From NCBI RefSeq assembly GCF_030209755.1, contig NZ_JARVRH010000004.1:62001-126000 (forward strand): a stretch of DNA of 64,000 nt. The letters are read 5' to 3'. Source of the DNA: Arthrobacter sp. efr-133-TYG-118. GTDB lineage: Bacteria > Actinomycetota > Actinomycetes > Actinomycetales > Micrococcaceae. Below are positions 18,461 to 25,688 of this stretch, piece after piece (the first letter of the stretch is position 1; each line of letters opens with the position of its first letter). A program made the position numbers and the translations under genes. The notes under the pieces are model-generated. The model was given only the letters and a program-made list of their open reading frames with translations, had not been told where the DNA came from and did not search any database.

Positions 18461-19636
18461 ATGGCGGAGAGCGTGTCCAGGAAACAGGGAAGCGGCACGT
18501 CCGTTTCGGCTGAGGGGGGCGGCGCCCGGAACGTCCGTGGCCGGTCCGCCCAAGCCAATGGACCTCGCCGCCGGCTGTCGGCCTTCGCCCGGGCCTGCAT
18601 TGCCGCGGCCCTGGTGGTGGTGGGGATCGGAGGCTTCCTCGTGTGGCGGTTGACTACGGACGCAAACGGTTCGCTCGAGCCACCTTGGTTTTCCGGCTAC
18701 GTCGACGTCACTGTGGTCCCTCAGTACTCTTTCGAAACACCCACGGGCGAGGGCACCAAGAATGTCACGCTGGCGTTTGTGGTGGCAATGACCGGGCAGG
18801 CCTGCACACCCAGTTGGGGTAGCGTTTACAGCCTTGATGCCGCGAAAACGTCGCTCAAACTCGAGGAACGCATCGCCAAGCTGCGGTCGAACGGCGGCGC
18901 GTTCGCCGTGTCCTTTGGCGGCTCGTTGAACAGTGAGCTTGCCAACTCCTGCCAGAATGCAGCCGATCTGGAAAGGGCCTACCGGGCCGTCCTGGAGCGC
19001 TACAACCCCGAGACCATCGACTTTGATATCGAGGGCGACAACCTGGCGGACAGTGCAGCCTGGCAGCGCCGAGCCGCAGCCATCGCTGCCCTCCAGAAGG
19101 AGCGGAGCAAGGAAGGGCATCCCCTCTCAATCTGGCTCACGCTTCCGGTCACCCCGCAAGGACTGACCGACGCCGGAACGTCCGCCGTCGACCAGATGCT
19201 CGCCGCCGGTGTCCAACTCTCGGGGGTCAACATCATGACCATGAACTACGGTTCGAGCCGGAGTGAATCGCAGAGCATGCTCGATGCCGGAATCTCGGCA
19301 GCCGAGTCGACGCACGATCAGCTCAGTATCATTTATCAGCGTGCGGGAACGGCCCTCAACAGCGAACAGATCTGGAGAAAGATGGGGCTGACCCCCATGA
19401 TCGGCCGGAACGACCTCCCCGGCGAAGTATTTGACCTTGATGCGGCTCGCGGGTTGAACTCCTTTGCCATCAGCAAGGTGGTCCAACGGGTGTCCATGTG
19501 GTCCCTGAACCGGGACATGTCGTGCCCGCAGGACACTCCAGAGGATCCGGCCAGCCACGTGTGTAGCGGCATCGATCAGGGAACCCAGCGCTTCTCCGAT
19601 TTGTTGAGTGCAGGATTCCACGCCAAACTGCCTTGA
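18461..19636 (+). CDS. GH18-like membrane-anchored glycoside hydrolase
   Basis: A 391-residue protein with a basic, disordered N-terminus, one transmembrane helix (about 45-67: FARACIAAALVVVGIGGFLVW) and an extracellular TIM-barrel-type domain. The sequence NPETIDFDIEGDN carries the DxDxE core of glycoside hydrolase family 18, with the terminal Glu as predicted acid. FAVSFGGS and SGVNIMTMNY are further GH18-type strands. A chitinase-like or GlcNAc-polymer-cleaving role is inferred. ATG 18461 has GGAG seven bases upstream; a GTG 13 codons earlier lacks support. It faces the synthase operon across a shared control region. Confidence 0.8.
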   Translation: MAESVSRKQGSGTSVSAEGGGARNVRGRSAQANGPRRRLSAFARACIAAALVVVGIGGFLVWRLTTDANGSLEPPWFSGYVDVTVVPQYSFETPTGEGTKNVTLAFVVAMTGQACTPSWGSVYSLDAAKTSLKLEERIAKLRSNGGAFAVSFGGSLNSELANSCQNAADLERAYRAVLERYNPETIDFDIEGDNLADSAAWQRRAAAIAALQKERSKEGHPLSIWLTLPVTPQGLTDAGTSAVDQMLAAGVQLSGVNIMTMNYGSSRSESQSMLDAGISAAESTHDQLSIIYQRAGTALNSEQIWRKMGLTPMIGRNDLPGEVFDLDAARGLNSFAISKVVQRVSMWSLNRDMSCPQDTPEDPASHVCSGIDQGTQRFSDLLSAGFHAKLP

Positions 19637-19656
19637 TCCCGCCGATCAACAGAGGA

Positions 19657-19761
19657 TCATGCCGGGCCAGGACGTTCCACCCTGTTCTGGTTCTTGGTGT
19701 CGGCAGGGCGCGCGAGGTGCCTCCCGTTGCCGTGCTGAAACAGTTTCTTGAGCCACTGCAT
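19657..19761 (-). CDS. 34-residue microprotein with strong ribosome site
   Basis: GGAGGTATCC directly precedes ATG 19761. The product starts MQWLKKLFQHG, a possible amphipathic helix, and continues as a hydrophilic basic tail rich in Arg, Asn and Pro. It sits 65 bases downstream of the lipoprotein at 19827 on the same strand, so co-transcription is likely. No family recognised. It could be a small membrane-binding peptide or a chance frame; the ribosome site is the main argument. Confidence 0.42.
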   Translation of the reverse strand: MQWLKKLFQHGNGRHLARPADTKNQNRVERPGPA

Positions 19762-19826
19762 GGATACCTCCAGTTTTCGAGGGGCTGCTTGTACCGGATT
19801 CCTGAGGACGGCCCGGGCCGCCGGGC

Positions 19827-20609
19827 CTACTTCACTTGGCTGACCGTGACTATGTTCAACCACGGTCCCGCGGGGACCTGGTCCCGTGGCACGAACTGCC
19901 AGTCGACTTTGTCCGACTCGCCATCGAGCTCGGAGAAACCAAGGCATCCGTTGAGTGCAGGCGAGACGTCCATTCCGGCTCCGTTGAAATTCTTGTTGGC
20001 CGGTCGCGCATCGTTGGAGCCGAAAACGTAGTCCTTGTCGTGATACTGGCCCGGACCGGCATCTTCAATCTGCCCGTAGCATTCGCGGTTGCCCATGCGA
20101 ATCCTGACCCATTGATTCTTCATGTAACTGAAGGAACGGTTCTGGGCATTGCCCGCGAAACCCGGATCGTTGGCCCATGGGATGACGGTGGCCCGTTCGG
20201 CAAACGCGATTGGATCGTTGACGTCATCGAAAGGAAGATCGAGGTAGAACGGGTTCTCCTTCGGAGTCATTCTGGTCGGCGCGAAACCTTTGGCCTGCGT
20301 CCTCGCCTCGGTCTGGCAGCCGTTCGTCACGACGCCGTCACAGCCTCCGTAGCTCTGCATCCACTTGGAGTCGTAAGTGGACATCACTTGGCTGCCATCT
20401 GCCGCCTTGGGATCAAAGATCTCGCCGACCCAAAAGGTCGTGGACACGATCCCGGTGTGCCAGGGATATCGGCCGGCCGTCGTGGCCGATTGGGTCGGGC
20501 TCGGTGCAGGCCCTGGTCCCGTGCATGCCGCCGTCAGCACGGCCAGGCAAAATGCAAAGCAGACGGCTGGGCGGTTCCAACGATTCACCGTCGATTTCGC
20601 CGGATTCAC
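19827..20609 (-). CDS. Lipoprotein paralogue of the secreted beta-barrel-like protein
   Basis: A 260-residue protein with a lipoprotein signal ending in the lipobox LTAAC, so membrane-anchored outside the cell. The mature domain is clearly homologous to that of the 13946 gene: YGGCDGV, FYLDLPFDDVND, AFAERATVIPWA, CYGQIEDAGP, GMDVSPALNGCLGF and VPAGPWLNIVT all recur. It lacks the long Pro/Ala linker. The GTG at 20609 has AAGGGAG six bases ahead. Probably a cell-wall or polysaccharide-associated protein with the same, unknown, activity as its paralogue but different localisation. Confidence 0.78.
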   Translation of the reverse strand: MNPAKSTVNRWNRPAVCFAFCLAVLTAACTGPGPAPSPTQSATTAGRYPWHTGIVSTTFWVGEIFDPKAADGSQVMSTYDSKWMQSYGGCDGVVTNGCQTEARTQAKGFAPTRMTPKENPFYLDLPFDDVNDPIAFAERATVIPWANDPGFAGNAQNRSFSYMKNQWVRIRMGNRECYGQIEDAGPGQYHDKDYVFGSNDARPANKNFNGAGMDVSPALNGCLGFSELDGESDKVDWQFVPRDQVPAGPWLNIVTVSQVK

Positions 20610-20727
20610 GATTCACTCCCTTGGGACCTGTCTTAGGTGCTTCTCGCAGTGTACGTGGCCTTGGGCGGGAGAACACCGGAAATTTCCTGGGAAATCCCGC
20701 CCACCTGTGCGTCAGGACGAGCTGCCG

Positions 20728-22680
20728 TCAGCCTTTCGGGAAATCAATGTTGTAGCGGTATAAGAAGGCAGCCATGGCGTCGCGGTTGATAGCGGTGGTT
20801 GGCCTGTACGTGCCGTCGGGGAAGCCCGTAGTGATGCCTGTGGATGCCAACCAACGGATCTCGTTGTAGAACGGAGCACCGGCTGGCACATCGGAGAAGG
20901 TCGGTGCGTTCGCCGGCACAGCGGGGCTGCCCTTGAGACGATAGAGGAACGCGGCCATCGCGGCCCGGCTGACGGCCTCACCCGGGTGGTAGGTTCCGTC
21001 CGGGTACCCTGTCGTGATCCCGGTGGAAGCCAGCCACCGGATCTCGTTGTAGAACGGAGCACTGGACGGCACGTCGGAGAACGTGGGTGCGTTCGCCGGC
21101 ACCACAGGGCTTCCGGAGAACCGGTAGAGGAACGCTGCCATGGCCTCGCGGGTGATTGACGTGAGAGGACGGTAGGTGTTGTCAGGCCAACCTTGCGAAA
21201 TCAAGTTGTTGGATAGCCAACTGATTTCGTCATAGAACGCCGAGGTAGGAGTGACGTCTATGAAGTGCCTGATGCCCGCACTGTCATAGAGTTCAAAGTC
21301 GTCCGTGGTCAAGGTGCCATTGCCGAGCAGGTTCAAACCCAAACTGATGGCCGAAGCACCGGCTGGAAGGGCGGGCGACGTCCACGTGGCGTGGGCCCAT
21401 GTGGTTGACGCCGGGAAATACGGGCTCGCAGTCCAATACGTCCATGTGCCCAGCCCCGTGCGGTAATACAGTTCGTATTGAGTCGTCGTCGTTGAGGTAT
21501 ACCAAGCTTTCATCTCATAGGTGTGGCCCGGAGTCGCACTTGGCGCGCACTCGCCCAGGTCGAGGGTTGGCAATAGCTTGGCGTCCCCGCTGACATAGGC
21601 GGACATCACGAGCTGCTCAGCATGGGTCCCGGTGGTGCCCCCGTGCCCGGGGGTTACCGTAGTGAAGGCCGAAGTGTGGCTACCGTAGCTGCCCTGGGCC
21701 CAGCACTGCGGTAGTCCCGAAGCTACCGGACCGGCGGTTTCCAAGCTGGCGTCCTTGACGAGGTTCCCCACGGTGACTGGAGGGGGTGCAGCCGGTCCGG
21801 CGACAACGGGTTTGACCGCTCCGCCAAGCGTTTCCTGGACCGTTTGGACCGCGATCCGCCCGGCGGCCTTCTCCGCGGCGAGCCACTGTACATATTGGGT
21901 GAAGAGCGCGGTGGAAACCGTCAGTGGATCCGCGATTCCTGAAGTTGGATCGATACCGGTGCCGATGTGGTGGAACGTCACCTGCACCCAGCCACCGCCG
22001 GGCTCGGCCTTGGTTACCAGGTTCTGCAGGTCAGTCAAGGTCCAAGTGTTGTCCACTTCGTCCGGGGCCTTCGTGTTATATGGATCGGCAGGAGGAAGGG
22101 TCTCAGCGAATCCAAGTCCTGCGCTTCCAGGCACAACGCTTTCAAGGTCTCCGAGCCCGCGGGCGCTGTTATATCCGCAAGCCGCAACCGTGCTCTCCAC
22201 CGCCGGGGTAAGGGACGCGAAGGGGTACGCGAAGTTGGTGATGGTGAATCCCATGGTGGTGAGATTGACGCGGTCATTGCAGACCTGGCGTGTGACCTCG
22301 TCCGCACCCATCTGGGCCAAGTCCGGGTGGGTCACCGTATGACCGCCGATCTCGTTTCCGTCCGCCTGCAACGCCAGTGCTTCCTGGGTTGTCATGTAGT
22401 TCGGAGCGTTGAGGAAGCCCGACGGCGTAAAGAACGTGCCCTTGAGCCCGTTGCTTTTGAGGATAGCCGCGGCGGGGATCTGATCTGCGTTGGCGTCGTC
22501 AAAGGTCAGGGTAATGATGGTGTTCGGCGCTGCGTGCGCGGCCGGTACCGCTATCCCAAAAACAGACGTCGACATCAGGACGCTCAAAACGCCTGCGAGC
22601 CAACGCGATCTTCCCGGAGGGCTCAAGCGTTCGGCCCTGTGGCGAGGTTGAGACAGAGGCGCCCCCCAGATACGTTCCAT
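20728..22680 (-). CDS. Polysaccharide deacetylase with carbohydrate-binding-like and three SLH domains
   Basis: A 650-residue secreted CE4 enzyme: signal peptide about 1-51 (ending AAHAA), NodB domain about 54-290, beta-sandwich domain about 305-470, then three S-layer homology repeats (about 472-650; FSDVP...FYNEIRWLASTGITTGYPDGTY type). Catalytic residues are intact: TFDD (59-62), HTVTH (114-118) and FHHI (236-239). It probably removes N-acetyl groups from a surface polymer while SLH repeats hold it to wall-linked polysaccharide. The last two SLH copies are nearly identical at DNA level (about 20800-21140). ATG 22680 was chosen for the signal peptide; the frame extends to 22800 into the upstream gene. 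It is third in a minus-strand run of sugar genes. Confidence 0.88.
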   Translation of the reverse strand: MERIWGAPLSQPRHRAERLSPPGRSRWLAGVLSVLMSTSVFGIAVPAAHAAPNTIITLTFDDANADQIPAAAILKSNGLKGTFFTPSGFLNAPNYMTTQEALALQADGNEIGGHTVTHPDLAQMGADEVTRQVCNDRVNLTTMGFTITNFAYPFASLTPAVESTVAACGYNSARGLGDLESVVPGSAGLGFAETLPPADPYNTKAPDEVDNTWTLTDLQNLVTKAEPGGGWVQVTFHHIGTGIDPTSGIADPLTVSTALFTQYVQWLAAEKAAGRIAVQTVQETLGGAVKPVVAGPAAPPPVTVGNLVKDASLETAGPVASGLPQCWAQGSYGSHTSAFTTVTPGHGGTTGTHAEQLVMSAYVSGDAKLLPTLDLGECAPSATPGHTYEMKAWYTSTTTTQYELYYRTGLGTWTYWTASPYFPASTTWAHATWTSPALPAGASAISLGLNLLGNGTLTTDDFELYDSAGIRHFIDVTPTSAFYDEISWLSNNLISQGWPDNTYRPLTSITREAMAAFLYRFSGSPVVPANAPTFSDVPSSAPFYNEIRWLASTGITTGYPDGTYHPGEAVSRAAMAAFLYRLKGSPAVPANAPTFSDVPAGAPFYNEIRWLASTGITTGFPDGTYRPTTAINRDAMAAFLYRYNIDFPKG

Positions 22681-22775
22681 TTGGACGCAGCCTTTCTTTT
22701 CAAGATACTTCTTCAGTTCAACGACTTCAGTTGAACGACGCCGCTTCAGTCGACACGGCTTCGTTTGGCCGCGCA

Positions 22776-23780
22776 TCAAGACGCGAGGGTGATCTTCCAA
22801 CCTGCGGGATCCAGGACTTTTGCCGGCTTGTAGTCGGCCGCGACGTTGAGGATGATTTCATCCAACGTGGTCTTCGGGTCGAAGCCAACCAGCCCGAAGG
22901 ACTTGCTGTTGTCCGGAACCCGCCGGCGCATGTCCTCGTAGCCTTCCGAGTACGCCTGCTCATAAGGCACCAACGTGATGGCGCTGCCGCTTCCAAGGAG
23001 TTCAACAATCCTTTCGGCCAACGTCAGGATGGAAATCTCGTAGCTGCCACCGAGGTTGTATGCATTTCCGTAGGCAAGCGGTTCCTCGGAAATGCGGACG
23101 ATGGCGGGAACGATGTCGCCGACGTAGGAGAAGCACCTGGTCTGGTGGCCGTCTCCATAGACGGTCAGGGGCTCACCGGCGAGCGCCTGCCGCACGAGTC
23201 GCGGAACAACCATTCCATAGCGACCTGTCTGCCGCGGACCGACCGTGTTGAAGAGCCGCACGATGGCAACCGGCAACCCGAATTGGCGCCAGTATGCATG
23301 GGCAAATGCCTCGTCAATACCCTTGGCTGCGGCGTAGGTCCACCGGGATTTAAGTGCGGATCCCAGGATGCGGTCCGCTTCCTCCGAGAGGCTGTCCGAG
23401 GTGTTCTTGCCGTAGATCTCGCTTGTGGATGCCAGCAACAGCGAGGCACCTGATTCCAGGACCGAGTCCAGGACCACTTCGGTGCCATGGATATTTGTGC
23501 GGAGGCTCTCCAAGGGGTGGTCAACAATCAGATTCACGCCAACCGCGGCGGCCAGATGGAAGACCCTGTCGGCACCCGCCACCACCTTGTCCACTGCGTC
23601 ACGGTCGAGAATGGTGCCCTCGACGAAGTGGAAGTTCCTGTGGCCGATGACGCCTTTGAGATTCTCCAAGCGTCCGGTCGACAAGTTGTCCAGCACGGCG
23701 ACTTCGTCCCCCGCCGCCAACAAGTGCTCAACAAGATGGCTGCCTATGAACCCGGCACCGCCGGTTATTGCTGTTTTCAT
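22776..23780 (-). CDS. NAD-dependent sugar epimerase/dehydratase
   Basis: A 334-residue extended short-chain dehydrogenase. It has the NAD site GGAGFIGSH at the N-terminus, STSEIYG, and the catalytic YAAAK. The STSEIYG and VYGDGHQTRCFSYVGD motifs are closest in style to UDP-glucuronate decarboxylases and 4-epimerases. It lies 31 bases downstream of a nucleotide-sugar 6-dehydrogenase, so it probably acts on that enzyme's UDP-uronate or related product. The exact reaction (4-epimerisation or decarboxylation) cannot be settled here. Confidence 0.85.
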   Translation of the reverse strand: MKTAITGGAGFIGSHLVEHLLAAGDEVAVLDNLSTGRLENLKGVIGHRNFHFVEGTILDRDAVDKVVAGADRVFHLAAAVGVNLIVDHPLESLRTNIHGTEVVLDSVLESGASLLLASTSEIYGKNTSDSLSEEADRILGSALKSRWTYAAAKGIDEAFAHAYWRQFGLPVAIVRLFNTVGPRQTGRYGMVVPRLVRQALAGEPLTVYGDGHQTRCFSYVGDIVPAIVRISEEPLAYGNAYNLGGSYEISILTLAERIVELLGSGSAITLVPYEQAYSEGYEDMRRRVPDNSKSFGLVGFDPKTTLDEIILNVAADYKPAKVLDPAGWKITLAS

Positions 23781-23811
23781 TACTCCTGCTTCCGTCGAAA
23801 ACCTGGTGGAT

Positions 23812-25194
23812 CTAGAGCCGGGTTACGTTGTCGGCCTTGGGCAAGCGGTACGTCGTGTCCAGGACTGCCGGTGCTCCAGCCAACCAGTCAAGCTCCATCT
23901 GGCTGTGCCTCGTGTGCAGGATCACCAGGTCCGCACCCCAGTCAGCGGGCGATTGCTCGGATTGGAGTGTCCCGCCGTGACCGTCGGGAGCCGTCTGGCA
24001 CCAAGGATCGGAGAATGCCACTTCCGCCCCGTCGGCGATCAAGGCGGCAATGATTTCCAACGCCGGGGATTCCCGGAGATCTTCCACGTCGGGCTTGTAC
24101 GCGACCCCGAGCACCATGACGCGGGCACCGGCAACCCCGTGGTTGCGGTCCGACAGGATACGCCGGGCCTTCTCCACCACCTGGTGCGGCCTGCCGGCAA
24201 TCCCGGCCATCGCTTGCTCGATCACCGGGGCCGTCAAGCGGGCCTTGCGCAGTTGCCACAGCAAGTAGTGGGGGTCGCACGGTATGCAGTGTCCTCCGAC
24301 TCCAGGACCGGGGGTGAACGCCATGAATCCATACGGCTTGGTGGAAGCCGCATCGATGACGTCCATGACTTCCATGTTGAGTTCGTGGCAGATATCGGCG
24401 AATTCGTTAGCCAAGGCGATATTGACGGCCCTGAAGGTGTTCTCCACCAGCTTGGTCATTTCGGCGACGTCCGCCGACGGCACAACGTGAACCAGCTTGG
24501 TGCTGGCGCTCAGAAGCCGTTCGGCAACTTCGCCGCAGGCCGGGGTCACTCCGCCAACTACCCGGGGAACGTCTTCGTGGGAGAACGAATCCACGCCGGG
24601 GTTGATGCGCTCGGGCGAGAAGGCCACGAACACGTCACGGCCTGGAATAAGTCCCCTGGCAGCCAAGGGCAATGCCAGAAGGTCGCGCGTGGATCCGACG
24701 TACGTTGTGGAGGTCAGCATCAGCAACTGGCCAGTGGTGGCGAAATCGACCACCGAGGCACAGGCCGCTCGGAGAATCGAGAGGTCCGGGACCAAGTACT
24801 CGTCTACGGGGGTGGGAACGCACACAACCACTGCCGCCGCGTGGGCAAGCAACGACAAATCGCTGCTCAGCATGAAGGTCGGGTCCAGCAGCGCGTTGCT
24901 GAGCCGCTCCCTGTCGGAGTCCAGAAGATCTGCCCGTTGCTCCCGGATCACGGCCAGGCGGGCGTCGGACACGTCAAGGCCGAGAACACGCCGACCCGAT
25001 GCGTTGATAGCCAGGGCCGTCGGCAGGCCGACATAGCCCATGCCTACAATGGCCACGTCGAAAGTAAAAGCCTGGTCCTGTGTGGCTGTCCGTGTTCCCG
25101 CGCCCTCCGGCCAGGCTGGTGCCTGCGTGTGCAAGGACTGCGCGTTCCCGCTGGGCTCTGCCTTGAGGGTCTTTACCTTCGTGTTCGGTGCCAT
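23812..25194 (-). CDS. Nucleotide-sugar 6-dehydrogenase (UDP-HexNAc type)
   Basis: A 460-residue member of the UDP-glucose/UDP-N-acetylhexosamine dehydrogenase family, which oxidises C6 to a carboxylate with two NAD+. After a 45-residue variable N-terminus comes the NAD-binding VGMGYVGLP, then FSPERINPG and the catalytic Cys in GPGVGGHCIPCDP. The GGHCIPxDP form is typical of the WbpA/WecC branch that uses UDP-GlcNAc or UDP-ManNAc. The start ATG has GGGAGG ten bases upstream. It heads the run 25194 to 19657 and has a long structured leader and a candidate operator upstream. Confidence 0.88.
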   Translation of the reverse strand: MAPNTKVKTLKAEPSGNAQSLHTQAPAWPEGAGTRTATQDQAFTFDVAIVGMGYVGLPTALAINASGRRVLGLDVSDARLAVIREQRADLLDSDRERLSNALLDPTFMLSSDLSLLAHAAAVVVCVPTPVDEYLVPDLSILRAACASVVDFATTGQLLMLTSTTYVGSTRDLLALPLAARGLIPGRDVFVAFSPERINPGVDSFSHEDVPRVVGGVTPACGEVAERLLSASTKLVHVVPSADVAEMTKLVENTFRAVNIALANEFADICHELNMEVMDVIDAASTKPYGFMAFTPGPGVGGHCIPCDPHYLLWQLRKARLTAPVIEQAMAGIAGRPHQVVEKARRILSDRNHGVAGARVMVLGVAYKPDVEDLRESPALEIIAALIADGAEVAFSDPWCQTAPDGHGGTLQSEQSPADWGADLVILHTRHSQMELDWLAGAPAVLDTTYRLPKADNVTRL

Positions 25195-25238
25195 GGTCAG
25201 TCGACCTCCCGGTGCCTGTTGTCTCCAGTGTGAAAGAA

Positions 25239-25300
25239 AGCCGGCGGCGAAACGGGACGTGCCCTGGTCTCAGAGGGCACATGACCGCCTGCCGCCGGCT
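25239..25300 (-). promoter_or_regulatory. Nested hairpin in the leader of the sugar dehydrogenase gene
   Basis: On the minus strand an outer stem AGCCGGCGGC/GCCGCCGGCT (25291-25300 with 25239-25248) encloses a second stem (25259-25265 with 25274-25280). TTTCTTT follows the outer stem. It lies between the candidate operator and the start codon, so it could be an attenuator; alternatively it terminates read-through from the LuxR regulator gene upstream. No known riboswitch class was recognised. Confidence 0.55.
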
Positions 25301-25485
25301 CGATTGTGGGGGTACCCGCCGACTGCGGGAGACCGGTTGCATTGGAGTTGACTTCTCGCCGGATTACCGGGTGGTTTTCCTGTAGCAAAGAATTCTTCCT
25401 GCGTTTCATCTCGAGACCCGCTTATCCCCAAATGAGTGGCGGTTGCCATCAGGAAAAGCGTATTAACGAACCCCTAGGGCGGGCG

Positions 25486-25507
25486 CGAGTGGGGTCTACC
25501 CGTCTTT
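25486..25507 (+). promoter_or_regulatory. Candidate island operator, site 3
   Basis: CGAGT-N7-ACCCG followed by TCTTT, 20 of 22 bases identical to the site at 18296. It sits in the 494-bp region between the LuxR regulator 2 stop and the sugar dehydrogenase start. TACCCG (25538-25543) and TACTCG (25572-25577) follow nearby. No supported gene lies in this region. Confidence 0.6.
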
Positions 25508-25688
25508 GGATGCGCGGTCCGTTCCGAGGCCATTGACTACCCGTCCGAGCACTTTTAACCACTCGGTTCAGTACTCGCTTCTAGGCCTTGGGCCCTTTGC
25601 GTGCCCTTTATTGGAGAGCACGACGGCGGAAGGGGGCTTCCGGTAAGCGGTCACCCCATCGCGGGAGGCATATGAGTCGCGCGGGCGG

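Noticed and set aside
20795..21150. Direct DNA repeats as a mobile element
   Set aside because: They encode successive SLH domains of one protein.
23425..25233. 602-codon plus-strand frame across the sugar dehydrogenase and epimerase
   Set aside because: Antisense shadow of two confidently identified minus-strand genes.
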